Part shown: positions 28,412-36,531 of the stretch, piece after piece | Position numbering within the stretch: the first letter of the stretch is position 1 | Layout: every line of letters starts with the position of its first letter | Assembly: GCF_029761915.1 (NCBI RefSeq) | Contig: NZ_CP121695.1 | Coordinates: 9,329,501 to 9,393,500 of the forward strand | Reading direction: 5' to 3' | DNA: 64,000 nt | DNA from: Bradyrhizobium sp. CB1650 | GTDB lineage: Bacteria; Pseudomonadota; Alphaproteobacteria; Rhizobiales; Xanthobacteraceae | Program-made: the position numbers and the translations under genes | Notes under the pieces: model-generated | What the model was told of the DNA's origin: nothing | What the model saw: the letters and a program-made list of their open reading frames with translations, nothing else | The model's database searches: none

Positions 28412-29230
28412 CTACTCGCCGCTCGAGAGCAGCGACCCGTGCTTCTTGGCGCTGCGCAAAAGGGCAAGGAATGCCCCAAAGGATGCAACGAGGAGGCAGG
28501 CATTGATCGCCAGGGCATCCAGCATCAGGTCGGTCCGGAAGGTGTGCTCGATCAGCAGCGCCCGCATCCCCTCGAACACGTAGGTCGGCGGCAGCGACCA
28601 GGCGACGTATTGCAGCCAGACCGGCAGCACGCTGACGGGATAGTAGATGCAGGCGAGCGGCATGATCGCGAACATCAGCGTCCAGACAATGCTCTCGGCC
28701 CCGAGCCCATTCCGCAGGACCAGGCCGGAGACGAAGATGCCGACCGCCCAGCTCGTGAAGATCAGATTGCAGAAGAAGGCGATCAGCGGCAGGCCGAGAG
28801 CGTAGACATTGAAGTGAAACAGGAACAGCGCGAGCAGCGTCATCGGGATGATGCCGATCGCAAGCCGGATCAGGCTCATGATCATGAGCGCGAGCAGAAA
28901 TTCGATCGGCCTCAACGGGCTCATCATGAGGTTGCCGATGTTGCGCGCCCACATCTCCTCCAGGAAGGAGATCGAGAAGCCGAGCTGCCCACGGAACAGA
29001 ATGTCCCAGAGGATGACGGCGCCGATCAGGGTGCCGCCGGCGCGCGCGAAGAAGTTGGCATTCTCCGCGATGTAAAGCTGGAGAAAGCCCCAGGTGAGGA
29101 CCTGGAGCGCCGGCCAGTACAGAAGCTCCAGCAGCCGCGGCCAGGACGACAGCAGCAGGTACCAGTAGCGCAGGATCATCGCGCCGATGCGCTGCATGGA
29201 CAGGCCGCGATGAAGGGAAAGCTCGCTCAT
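28412..29230 (-). CDS. ABC-2 type transporter permease
   Basis: A 272-residue membrane protein of the ABC-2 (export) permease family, with about six membrane helices and the conserved N-terminal segment MILRYWYLLLSSWPRLLELL followed by WPALQVLTWGFLQLY. SISFLEEMWARNIGNLMMSP is the coupling-loop region. It pairs with the ATPase encoded just upstream at 29340-30143, although a 109-bp repeat-filled gap separates them. ATG 29230 (MSELSLHRG) avoids reading through that repeat. The substrate is unknown. Confidence 0.88.
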   Translation of the reverse strand: MSELSLHRGLSMQRIGAMILRYWYLLLSSWPRLLELLYWPALQVLTWGFLQLYIAENANFFARAGGTLIGAVILWDILFRGQLGFSISFLEEMWARNIGNLMMSPLRPIEFLLALMIMSLIRLAIGIIPMTLLALFLFHFNVYALGLPLIAFFCNLIFTSWAVGIFVSGLVLRNGLGAESIVWTLMFAIMPLACIYYPVSVLPVWLQYVAWSLPPTYVFEGMRALLIEHTFRTDLMLDALAINACLLVASFGAFLALLRSAKKHGSLLSSGE

Positions 29231-29241
29231 CGCGGCAACAC

Positions 29242-29318
29242 GTAGCCCGGATGAGCGCAGCGACATCCGGGACTTTGCTGGCGGCGTTCCCGGGTATCGC
29301 TCCGCTCACCCGGGCTAC
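29242..29318. repeat. GTAGCCCGGATGAGCGCAG palindromic repeat
   Basis: GTAGCCCGGATGAGCG at the left pairs with CGCTCACCCGGGCTAC at the right. An inner ATCCGGGA/TCCCGGGT pair is present. It separates the ABC exporter ATPase and permease genes. Confidence 0.8.
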
Positions 29319-29339
29319 GGCCGAAACACAGGGGCTTGC

Positions 29340-30143
29340 TCATCGCGCCACTCCCTGCGCACCGTTCACCCGGCCGCGCGCGACGTCCAGGAACACGTCC
29401 TCCAGCGTGGAGCGGTTGTAGCGGGCCATGATGGCCTCGGGCGTATCGTCGTCCTCGATGCGGCCGCGCTTCATGATGATGATGCGGTCGCAGAGCCGCT
29501 CGACCTCGAGCATGTTGTGCGAGGCGAGCAGGATGGTGGCGTTGTTGTCCTTGCGATAGCGCTCCAGATGCGCGCGCACCCAATCGGCGGTATCCGGGTC
29601 GAGTGAGGCGGTCGGCTCGTCCAGCAAGAGCAGCTCGGGCTGGTTGATCAGCGCCTTGGCGAGCGCGACGCGGGTCTTCTGCCCGGCGGAGAGCTTGCCG
29701 TTGGCGCGGTCGATGAACTCGGTGAGATCGAGATCGTCGGTCAGCTCGGCGATGCGGCCGGACAGGTTCTTCACCGCATAGAGCTTGCCGAAGATGGTGA
29801 GGTTCTGCCGCACGGTGAGCCGCATCGGCATGTCGACATAGGGGCTCTCGAAATTCATCCGCCCCAGAACCTCGGCGCTCTCCTGCGGCATGGCGTGGCC
29901 GAGCACGCGCACGCGCCCCGAGGTCGGCAGCACCAGGCCCATGATCATGGCGATGGTGGTGGTCTTGCCGGCGCCGTTGCCGCCCAGCAGTCCCGTGATG
30001 CTGCCGCGCGGAAGCGAGAAAGAGATGTCGTCGACGGCGCGGGTCTGTTTGTAGACCTTGACGAGGCGGTCGACCGCAATTGCCGTGGACGGCGCGCCAT
30101 CCGCGACAGTCGGCCGACTTGAAGCCTTGTCATTCCCGGTCAT
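29340..30143 (-). CDS. ABC exporter ATP-binding protein
   Basis: A 267-residue ATPase of the drug/lipid exporter type. Walker A is LLGGNGAGKTTTIAM, signature GKLSAGQKTRVALAKAL, Walker B LLLLDEPTASLDPDTAD, and H-loop LLASHNMLEVERLC. The C-terminal STLEDVFLDVARG resembles the tail of NatA/NodI-like exporters. It starts at ATG 30143 (MTGNDKASS) and is divergent from regS. It works with the ABC-2 permease gene downstream. Confidence 0.9.
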   Translation of the reverse strand: MTGNDKASSRPTVADGAPSTAIAVDRLVKVYKQTRAVDDISFSLPRGSITGLLGGNGAGKTTTIAMIMGLVLPTSGRVRVLGHAMPQESAEVLGRMNFESPYVDMPMRLTVRQNLTIFGKLYAVKNLSGRIAELTDDLDLTEFIDRANGKLSAGQKTRVALAKALINQPELLLLDEPTASLDPDTADWVRAHLERYRKDNNATILLASHNMLEVERLCDRIIIMKRGRIEDDDTPEAIMARYNRSTLEDVFLDVARGRVNGAQGVAR

Positions 30144-30267
30144 GCTGGGCCGTTCTTCGGCTATTGCGCGGTCGAGTGCAAGGCTTGATGTAAGAGGCTC
30201 GTAACGAGATGGAATGCGCGGGCCGCCACGTTTGTGATCGGACCTGCGCACCGCTAGATTGGCCGAG

Positions 30268-31578
30268 ATGACCGAGACTGCCGCCTCCGACTTTCGCCAC
30301 CCGCAGCGCCATATCCGCCTGGATACGATCCTGCGGCTGCGCTGGCTCGCGGTGCTCGGCCAGCTCGCCGCGATCTTCATCGTGGCACAGGGGCTCGAGT
30401 TCAACGTCGAGATCGCTCCCTGCGTCAGCATCATCGCCTTGTCGGCGACGCTCAATCTGGCGCTGCAGACCGCGGTCAATCCGATGCAGCGGCTCGAGCC
30501 GGTCCACGCCGCTGGACTGCTCGCACTGAACATCGTGGAACTGGCAGGCCTCCTCTTCTTCACCGGCGGATTGCAGAACCCGTTCTCGTTCCTGTTTCTC
30601 GCCCCCGTCCTGATCTCGGCGACGGCGCTGCCGGCCCGCCTCACCTTCGGCCTCGGTGTGTTGGCCGTCGCCTGCGCCTCGATCCTGTTCTTCTTCCATC
30701 TGCCGCTGCCGTGGGACTCCGAGGATCCCCTGGTGCTGCCGCCGATCTACCTCGTCGGCGTCTGGCTCTCGATCGTGCTCGCGATCGGCGTCACCAGCCT
30801 CTACTCCTTCCAGGTCACCGAGGAGGCGCGGAAGCTTGCGGACGCGCTGGCCGCAACCGAACTGGTGTTGACCCGCGAGCAGCATCTGACCCAGCTCGAC
30901 GGGCTGGCCGCGGCCGCCGCGCATGAGCTCGGCACGCCGCTCGCAACGATCTTCCTGATCTCGCGCGAGCTGGAGAAGACGGTGAAGGACCCGAGCTTTG
31001 CCGCCGATCTCAAGACCTTGCGCGAGCAGACACAGCGCTGCCGCGACATCTTGAGCAAGATCACCCAGCTCTCTTCCACCGGCGCGCCGTTCGACCGCAT
31101 GAAATTGTCGGAGCTGATCGAGGAAGTGGTTGCACCGCACCGCGATTTTGGCGTCGCCATCAAGGTGCGGATCGCGGTGGCCGCCGCGAGCGAGCCGGTC
31201 GGCTCCCGCAACCCGGCAATCCTCTACGGCGTCGGCAACATCGTCGAGAATGCCGTCGATTTCGCCCGCAGCACCGTCGAGGTGAATGCCTGGTGGAACA
31301 ACGATACCATCGAGCTCGTGGTCTCCGACGATGGTCCCGGGATTCCGCCCGACATGCTCAACCGGATCGGCGAGCCCTATCTGTCGCGGCGTCGCACCCG
31401 GGACGAGGGCGGCGGCCTGGGGCTCGGCGTGTTCATCGCACGCACGCTGCTCGAGCGCACCGGCGCCAAGGTCTCGTTCACCAACCGGACGTTTCCGGAA
31501 CACGGTGCTGTGGTGCAGATCGCGTGGCCCCGACAGCGTTTTGAGGCTATCGAGACGCTTGAAGAAACAATAGGATAG
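30268..31578 (+). CDS. regS: Redox-sensing histidine kinase RegS (RegB/PrrB/ActS family)
   Basis: A 436-residue membrane histidine kinase. About six membrane helices occupy residues 20-180. The quinone-sensing motif GGLQNPF is at 100-106. The phosphorylated His219 lies in AAAAHELGTPLATIF, and the redox-active cysteine equivalent is Cys258 in TQRCRDILSKI. The ATPase core has NIVENAVDFA (N box) and DDGPGIPP/GGGLGLGVFIA (G boxes). RegB-type kinases signal to RegR when the quinone pool is reduced, controlling nitrogen fixation, respiration and carbon genes. ATG 30268 was chosen over a TTG nine bases earlier. Confidence 0.95.
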   Translation: MTETAASDFRHPQRHIRLDTILRLRWLAVLGQLAAIFIVAQGLEFNVEIAPCVSIIALSATLNLALQTAVNPMQRLEPVHAAGLLALNIVELAGLLFFTGGLQNPFSFLFLAPVLISATALPARLTFGLGVLAVACASILFFFHLPLPWDSEDPLVLPPIYLVGVWLSIVLAIGVTSLYSFQVTEEARKLADALAATELVLTREQHLTQLDGLAAAAAHELGTPLATIFLISRELEKTVKDPSFAADLKTLREQTQRCRDILSKITQLSSTGAPFDRMKLSELIEEVVAPHRDFGVAIKVRIAVAAASEPVGSRNPAILYGVGNIVENAVDFARSTVEVNAWWNNDTIELVVSDDGPGIPPDMLNRIGEPYLSRRRTRDEGGGLGLGVFIARTLLERTGAKVSFTNRTFPEHGAVVQIAWPRQRFEAIETLEETIG

Positions 31579-31681
31579 ACCGCGACCTTGCGTCGCACAG
31601 GACCGTCGATCAACCATTGACGGCCTTGGCACGGCCCGATTGCGACGCCATATGTAGACGCGCTGGAAAGAGGACAAAACC

Positions 31682-32236
31682 TTGAACGCCATCGCCGAAC
31701 TGAATGAACAGGCCGACCGCTCGCTGCTGATCGTCGAGGACGACAAACCGTTTCTGGAGCGGCTGTCGCGCGCGATGGAGACGCGCGGATTCACGGTGAC
31801 GTCGTGTGACACGGTGTCCGACGGATTGGCGCAGATCGGCAGAGCCGCACCGGCGTTTGCGGTGGTCGACTTGCGGCTCGGTGACGGCAACGGCCTCGAC
31901 GTGGTCTCCGCGTTGAAGAAGAAGCGGCCCGACGCACGCGCGATCGTGCTGACCGGCTATGGCAACATCGCCACCGCCGTCACCGCGGTGAAGATGGGCG
32001 CGATCGATTATCTCTCGAAGCCCGCCGATGCCGACGACGTCGTCGCGGCGCTGCTCTCGACCGGCACTGAAAAATCCGAGTTGCCGGCGAACCCGATGTC
32101 GGCCGACCGCGTGCGCTGGGAGCACATCCAGCGCATCTACGAAATGTGCAACCGCAACGTCTCGGAAACCGCGCGCCGGCTCAACATGCACCGGCGTACG
32201 CTGCAGCGCATCCTCGCCAAGCGCGCGCCAAGATAA
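31682..32236 (+). CDS. regR: Response regulator RegR (RegA/PrrA/ActR family)
   Basis: A 184-residue two-domain regulator. The receiver has the acidic pocket VEDD, phospho-acceptor Asp63 in VVDLRLGDGNG, and Lys in YLSKPADADD. The C-terminal Fis-type helix-turn-helix is NVSETARRLNMHRRTLQRIL, nearly invariant in the family. The start appears to be TTG at 31682, eight bases after AGAGGAC; no ATG lies in frame before the receiver. In Bradyrhizobium, RegR activates fixR-nifA and other redox-responsive genes (established knowledge). It lies 103 bp after regS. Confidence 0.95.
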   Translation: MNAIAELNEQADRSLLIVEDDKPFLERLSRAMETRGFTVTSCDTVSDGLAQIGRAAPAFAVVDLRLGDGNGLDVVSALKKKRPDARAIVLTGYGNIATAVTAVKMGAIDYLSKPADADDVVAALLSTGTEKSELPANPMSADRVRWEHIQRIYEMCNRNVSETARRLNMHRRTLQRILAKRAPR

Positions 32237-32242
32237 ACTTCT

Positions 32243-32337
32243 GTAGGGTAGGCAAAGGCGCACAGTGCCGTGCCCACCAGATTTCTACGATTTTGATCAG
32301 CTTGAATGGTGGGCACGCTTCGCTTTGCCCACCCTGC
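32243..32337. repeat. GTAGGGTAGGCAAAG palindromic repeat after regR
   Basis: GTAGGGTAGGCAAAGGCGC at the left pairs with GCTTTGCCCACCCTGC at the right. Inner GTGCCCACC and GGTGGGCAC arms match those of the repeat at 11558-11650. It sits between the converging regR and mmcB genes. Confidence 0.8.
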
Positions 32338-32375
32338 GGCTTCGCTCCATCCGGGCCACGAAATCCCGATCGCGG

Positions 32376-32867
32376 CTATTCCCAAAAATCCGCGTGCCCC
32401 TGCGGATCGACCAGCCGGTTGATCCTAAGCGCCGCCGCCATGGCAAAGCGCACCGTCATCTGCTTGCGCGTGGGCGCCGGCAGCTTGTGCTCGGGCGCCT
32501 CGCAATGCAAATGCGCGCCATAGGCATCCGCGATGATCAGGCCGGTGTCGTCCGGAAAGATCTCGCAGGGAAGATCCTGCGTGAAGGCAAAGAACAGCCG
32601 GTCGCAATGGGCGCGGTATTCGTGCCATTTCTGGTCGGCGCGCAAATCCTCGACCGACGACTTGATCTCGACGATCCAGATCTCGCCGCGCTCGTTCAAC
32701 GCCACCAGATCGGCGCGCCGGCCCGACGGCAGCGGCAATTCGCTGATGCAGGAAAAGCCGAGCGAACGCAGCAGCCGCGCCGTGCCGCGCGCGATGGCCA
32801 GCGCCGTCTCCGACTGGCGGCGATCCAGCGGCGGCACGAGGGCGATGTTGCGGGCGGTGTTGTCCAT
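32376..32867 (-). CDS. mmcB: MmcB-family DNA repair protein
   Basis: A 163-residue PD-(D/E)XK-like nuclease-fold protein. The active-site pattern is seen as SGRRADLVALNERGEIWIVEIKSS (D, then E-x-K). The family (PF06319) is restricted mostly to alphaproteobacteria, and Caulobacter MmcB helps repair mitomycin-C damage (established). ATG 32867 (MDNTARNIALVPP) precedes the conserved QSETALAIARGTARLLRSLGF. It converges with regR across a repeat. Confidence 0.88.
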   Translation of the reverse strand: MDNTARNIALVPPLDRRQSETALAIARGTARLLRSLGFSCISELPLPSGRRADLVALNERGEIWIVEIKSSVEDLRADQKWHEYRAHCDRLFFAFTQDLPCEIFPDDTGLIIADAYGAHLHCEAPEHKLPAPTRKQMTVRFAMAAALRINRLVDPQGHADFWE

Positions 32868-32914
32868 GGGAGGAGTTTAGCCGATTCCGTGGTGTGCGCA
32901 CACTGTTCCCACCC

Positions 32915-33063
32915 TTCATTCCGGGGCGCGCAAAGCGCGCGCCCGGAATCCATAGCCACAGGCGTAGTTGTGGCGCGAGACTGATAACCGAAAGTCTTCG
33001 CCAAACTCAATCCTGTGGTTATGGGTCCCGGGCTCGCGACTTCGTCGCGCCCCGGGACGACGG
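32915..33063. repeat. Composite TCATTCCGGGG palindromic repeat
   Basis: TTCATTCCGGGGCGCGC and GCGCGCCCGGAATCCATAG form the left hairpin. A right hairpin is GTCCCGGGCTCGCGAC/GTCGCGCCCCGGGAC. ATAGCCACAGG and CCTGTGGTTAT join them. It reaches the stop codon of the glucosidase gene. Confidence 0.75.
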
Positions 33064-34665
33064 CTACGGGGGCGGCCCGACCACCACACCCTCATTGCCG
33101 CGCAGATCGAGCACGCCTTCGAGCCTCTCCCCCTCACGATCCAGGAATGTCGAAATCAGGATTTCGCTGCCGAAGCGAATGGCGCTGGTGGTGACGGCGA
33201 TCGGCTCGGGACCGAGATTGAGCGCGACGATCACCGCGCTGCCCGCGGTCCCGCGACGGTAGAGCAAGAGGTCGCCTTGCGCCGCGATCGGAACGTAGTC
33301 GCCCGACACCAGCGGCGCGCAGGCCTTCCGCAACGCGATCAAACGCCTGTACAGATTGAGGATCGAACGTGCGTCGCCTTCGAGATTGACGACGTTGTCA
33401 TGGATATGGTCGTCCGGCAGCGGCAGCCACGGCCTTGTGCCGGAGAAGCCGCCGGCCGGCGAGGAATCCCACTGCATCGGCGTGCGGCAACCGTCGCGGC
33501 CGACGCCGATGCCGGGCACGTTCTTCTCGAAGGGGTCGCGCACATCCTCGGACGCGATCGCGACCTGATGCATGCCGATCTCGTCGCCATAATACAGCGT
33601 CGGCGTGCCGCGCAGCGTGAGCAGCAACATCGCGGCGACACGGGCCTGCTCCGGGCCGACACGGCTTGCGACCCGCGGGCGGTCGTGGTTGCCGAGCACC
33701 CAGTTTGGCCACGCGCCTTTCGGCAGCGCCTTCTCGTAATCCTCGACGATCTTCTCGATCGAGCGCGCGCTCCAGAAGGTCGAGAGCAGCGCGAAGTTGA
33801 ACGGCATCTGCGCGCCGGTAAGGTCGTTGCCATAGTAGGCCATGAGCCGGTGCAGCGGCAGGTAGATCTCGCCGATCAAGACGCGCGCATCATAGGCGTC
33901 GGTGACACGCCGCATCTCGGCGATGACGTCATGCACCTCTGGCTGGTCAGTCGAATATTGCGTGAGGATCCTTTCATTCGGCGGCCGGCCCTCGACAAAA
34001 TGCGGGTTCGGCGGGTTGTCGCGGAATTCGGCGTCCTTGATCAGATGCCAGATCACGTCGACGCGAAATCCGTCGACGCCCTTCTCGAGCCAGAACCGCA
34101 TCACGTCGTGGATCGCCGCACGAACTTGCGGATTGCGCCAGTTGAGGTCCGGCTGCTGGGCAAGGAACGCATGGTAGTAGTATTGACCCGTTGCCTCGTC
34201 GTAGGCCCATGCGCTGCCGCCGAACTCGGACAGCCAGTTGTTCGGTTCGCTGCCATCAGACTTCGGATCGCGCCAGATGTACCAGTCGCGCCTGGGATTG
34301 TCGCGCGAGGAACGGCTCTCGACGAACCAGGGATGCTGATCGGACGTGTGGTTGGGCACGAGATCGAGGATCAGCTTCAGGCCGTTGTCATGCGCGGCGG
34401 CGAGCAGCGCATCGAAATCCGTCATCGTGCCGAACAGCGGCTCGATGCCGGTGTAATCGGAGATGTCGTAGCCGAAATCGACCATCGGCGAGGCGAAGAT
34501 CGGCGACAGCCAGATCGCGTCGACGCCGAGGGATTTCACGTAAGGCAGCCGCCGATGGATGCCGGCGAGATCGCCGACGCCGTCACCATCCGAGTCCTGA
34601 AAGGAACGCGGGTAGATCTGATAGAAGATGCCGTCGCGCCACCAGTTCTCGCCGCTCTGAGCCAT
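33064..34665 (-). CDS. GH13 alpha-glucosidase / alpha-amylase family protein
   Basis: A 533-residue cytoplasmic glycoside hydrolase. It starts with WWRDGIFYQIYPRSFQDSDG, the oligo-1,6-glucosidase/alpha-glucosidase signature. Catalytic residues are the nucleophile Asp in DGFRVDVIWHL, the acid Glu in VLIGEIYLP and the transition-state Asp in LGNHDRPRVA. LILDLVPNHTSDQHPWF is conserved region I. It likely releases glucose from maltose- or trehalose-type glucosides. It stands alone, divergent from the metallo-hydrolase gene, so the physiological substrate is unclear. Confidence 0.92.
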   Translation of the reverse strand: MAQSGENWWRDGIFYQIYPRSFQDSDGDGVGDLAGIHRRLPYVKSLGVDAIWLSPIFASPMVDFGYDISDYTGIEPLFGTMTDFDALLAAAHDNGLKLILDLVPNHTSDQHPWFVESRSSRDNPRRDWYIWRDPKSDGSEPNNWLSEFGGSAWAYDEATGQYYYHAFLAQQPDLNWRNPQVRAAIHDVMRFWLEKGVDGFRVDVIWHLIKDAEFRDNPPNPHFVEGRPPNERILTQYSTDQPEVHDVIAEMRRVTDAYDARVLIGEIYLPLHRLMAYYGNDLTGAQMPFNFALLSTFWSARSIEKIVEDYEKALPKGAWPNWVLGNHDRPRVASRVGPEQARVAAMLLLTLRGTPTLYYGDEIGMHQVAIASEDVRDPFEKNVPGIGVGRDGCRTPMQWDSSPAGGFSGTRPWLPLPDDHIHDNVVNLEGDARSILNLYRRLIALRKACAPLVSGDYVPIAAQGDLLLYRRGTAGSAVIVALNLGPEPIAVTTSAIRFGSEILISTFLDREGERLEGVLDLRGNEGVVVGPPP

Positions 34666-34835
34666 GCCGGAAACACCACCCTGAAAGCTGCCCCGCGCCC
34701 GAGAGCGCGGCGGCTACGCCGGGGTTCAGAGCAGCAAGCCATTGGGACGGCCGTGTGACGGCGGTAGCGGTTGTTCCCGCGCCGGAGCACGAATCTTTTG
34801 CTTGGCGGCCCAGCAAAAATCGGCATTGTGCGGCC

Positions 34836-35516
34836 ATGACCGAGCAAAATGACACCCAACAGTCCCAGAAGGCGAAGGCGGGCGCGATCATCGTTCCCGT
34901 GACGCTGTTCGAGCAGAACTGCACCATCATCTGGGACGAGCCCGGCAAGAAGGCCGTGGTGATCGATCCCGGCGGCGACGTGCCCAAGATCCTGGAAGCG
35001 ATCAAGCAGACCGGCGTCACGGTCGAGAAGATCTGGCTGACGCACGGCCATATCGACCATGTCGGCGGTGCAGCCGAATTGCGCGATGCGCTGAAGGTGC
35101 CGATCGAGGGCCCGCATGTCGCGGACAAGTTCCTGCTCGACAATGTGGTGGAGAGCGGCGCGCGCTTCGGCATGACCGGCGGGCGCAATTTCACCCCCGA
35201 CCGCTGGCTCGACGAGGGCGACACCGTGTCGATCGGCAGCCTGCAGTTCGACATCCTGCACTGCCCCGGCCACTCACCCGGCAGCGTGGCGTTCTTCAAC
35301 AAGGAGCTGCGCTTCGCCCATGTCGGCGATGTGCTGTTCGCAGGTTCGGTCGGGCGCACCGACCTGCCCGGCGGCAGTCACGCGACCCTGATCAATTCGA
35401 TCAAGACCAAGCTGCTGCCGCTCGGCGACGACGTCGGCTTCATCTGCGGCCACGGTGCAGGTTCGAGCATCGGGCAGGAACGGATGACAAACCCGTTCAT
35501 CACCGGCGAGATGTAG
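34836..35516 (+). CDS. Metallo-beta-lactamase-fold hydrolase (glyoxalase II-like)
   Basis: A 226-residue zinc hydrolase of the YcbL/glyoxalase II-like group. Metal motifs: LTHGHIDHVGGAAELRD (HxHxDH), HCPGHSPGSVAFF, and GDVLFAGSVGRTDLPGG, with the final His in ICGHGAGSSIGQE. Relatives hydrolyse S-D-lactoylglutathione or other thioesters. ATG 34836 begins the Gln-rich MTEQNDTQQSQK tail. It stands alone between the glucosidase and the HxlR regulator, so pathway context is lacking. Confidence 0.88.
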   Translation: MTEQNDTQQSQKAKAGAIIVPVTLFEQNCTIIWDEPGKKAVVIDPGGDVPKILEAIKQTGVTVEKIWLTHGHIDHVGGAAELRDALKVPIEGPHVADKFLLDNVVESGARFGMTGGRNFTPDRWLDEGDTVSIGSLQFDILHCPGHSPGSVAFFNKELRFAHVGDVLFAGSVGRTDLPGGSHATLINSIKTKLLPLGDDVGFICGHGAGSSIGQERMTNPFITGEM

Positions 35517-35526
35517 CTTTTTATTT

Positions 35527-35621
35527 GAGCATGATCTCCGCGCAAACGCGTTCCGCGTTTGTCGCGAGGGAAAACCGCTTCACACTTTGCGCTAACGCGG
35601 CCCTTCGGGTCCGGATCATGC
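35527..35621. repeat. GAGCATGATC...GGATCATGC palindromic repeat
   Basis: GAGCATGATC at the left and CCGGATCATGC at the right close a structure containing the inner hairpin CAAACGCG-TTC-CGCGTTTG and GGGAAAACCGCTTCACACTTT, a sequence type common between Bradyrhizobium genes. It separates converging genes. Confidence 0.75.
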
Positions 35622-35622
35622 A

Positions 35623-35997
35623 CTATTCGGCGGCGCCCGCGAGCGCCACCGGCTCGCCGAGGTGACGCTCGCCCCACTCGCGGATCGCGGCGACAACCGG
35701 CACGAAACTCCTTCCCTTGCGGGTCAGGCGATATTCGACCTTGGGCGGCACCTCGCCGAAATCCTTGCGGTCGATCAGGCCGCTCTCCGTCAGCGCCTTC
35801 AATTCGCGGCTGAGCACGCGCGGCGTGATCTCGGCGCTGCCGGCAGCACCACGCAGCAGGCCGCTTCGGATCTCGCCATAACGGCGCGGGCCGTCCTTCA
35901 GGTCCCAGACGATGCGGAGCTTGTATTTGCCGCTGATCATCTTCTGAAAGGCCGCGACCGGACAGGTGCGCACCGGGGCCGCTTTTGCCTTCGCCAT
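35623..35997 (-). CDS. HxlR-family winged-helix transcriptional regulator
   Basis: A 124-residue regulator. CPVAAFQKMISGKYKLRIVW is the HxlR N-terminus with its conserved Cys. The wHTH reads EITPRVLSRELKALTESGLI followed by VEYRLTRKGRSF. HxlR proteins often sense electrophiles or disulfide stress through that Cys. ATG 35997 (MAKAKAAPVRTCPV) was chosen; an in-frame upstream extension would read through a 15-bp tandem repeat as TWLAK copies and is unlikely. It is divergent from the small gene at 36170, its probable target. Confidence 0.92.
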   Translation of the reverse strand: MAKAKAAPVRTCPVAAFQKMISGKYKLRIVWDLKDGPRRYGEIRSGLLRGAAGSAEITPRVLSRELKALTESGLIDRKDFGEVPPKVEYRLTRKGRSFVPVVAAIREWGERHLGEPVALAGAAE

Positions 35998-36012
35998 GTC
36001 GTCTCCTCCATG

Positions 36013-36057
36013 CGCCAGCCAAATCTTCGCCAGCCAAGTCTTCGCCAGCCAAGTCTT
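36013..36057. repeat. Three tandem 15-bp units CGCCAGCCAAGTCTT
   Basis: CGCCAGCCAAATCTT (36013-36027) is followed by two perfect CGCCAGCCAAGTCTT units (36028-36042, 36043-36057). The array lies in the divergent promoter region just upstream of the HxlR start. It may be slippage-generated, and changes in copy number would alter the leader length of the regulator mRNA. Confidence 0.85.
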
Positions 36058-36085
36058 GCATGAGGATAGGAGCGACGCCGAAAAA

Positions 36086-36112
36086 GTCCATACTATCAAT
36101 TTTGTCCATACT
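36086..36112. promoter_or_regulatory. Direct repeats GTCCATACT-N9-GTCCATACT, possible HxlR operator
   Basis: Two identical 9-mers start at 36086 and 36104, an 18-bp phase, flanking the AT-rich ATCAATTTT, between the divergent HxlR and small-protein genes. The placement suits binding by the dimeric HxlR regulator or RNA polymerase. Function is inferred. Confidence 0.5.
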
Positions 36113-36169
36113 TGCAGGACTGCGAGCAAAGCGCAGATGATGGCGCACATGACGAACAGGGAGCGTCAC

Positions 36170-36469
36170 ATGAAGCACTTCATGATCAAATACCAGTTCA
36201 AGAACGGCACGACGGAGGCCTGGCACCAGGAGATCGCCCGCTTCATCAAGGCGATCAACGACGATCCGGAGTTGAAGGGACGGATCGGCTATCGCTGCAT
36301 GAAGAACCGCGACGACGGCAACTACTTCCATCTCGCCAGCGTCAGCGACGACGCCGCGCAGAAGACGCTGCAATCGCGCGACTTCTTCAAGCACTATCAG
36401 GAGATGACGCGGAAGGTCGCCGGCGGCGAGGTGACGGCGACGCCGATCGAGATGATCGACGCGACATAG
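36170..36469 (+). CDS. Small conserved-type protein of unknown function, HxlR-linked
   Basis: A 99-residue soluble protein starting MKHFMIKYQFKNGTTEAWHQ and ending TATPIEMIDAT. The alternating strand/helix pattern (HFMIKYQF, then WHQEIARFIKAIND, RIGYRCM, NYFHLASVSDDAAQKTL) resembles small dimeric alpha/beta-barrel proteins such as antibiotic-biosynthesis-type monooxygenases. This is a fold guess only. GGGAG lies six bases before ATG 36170; an ATG ten codons upstream is possible. It is divergent from hxlR. Confidence 0.75.
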   Translation: MKHFMIKYQFKNGTTEAWHQEIARFIKAINDDPELKGRIGYRCMKNRDDGNYFHLASVSDDAAQKTLQSRDFFKHYQEMTRKVAGGEVTATPIEMIDAT

Positions 36470-36492
36470 CTCGACGTCGCAGCTTTCTCGGT

Positions 36493-36518
36493 GTCGTCCC
36501 GACGAACGCCGGGACGAC
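36493..36518. terminator. 9-bp hairpin between converging genes
   Basis: GTCGTCCCG (36493-36501), loop of 8, CGGGACGAC (36510-36518), placed between the small-protein stop and the stop of the esterase on the other strand. No T-run; a bidirectional terminator is plausible. Confidence 0.45.
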
Positions 36519-36531
36519 GCGTGGGTGAGAG

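Noticed and set aside
26964..29309. A single 781-residue protein covering the PHA depolymerase and upstream sequence
   Set aside because: The PhaZ start at 28292 has a ribosome-binding site and the upstream extension overlaps the ABC permease in another frame.
36013..36057. Tandem 15-bp repeats as a CRISPR remnant
   Set aside because: Units abut without spacers and there are no cas genes.
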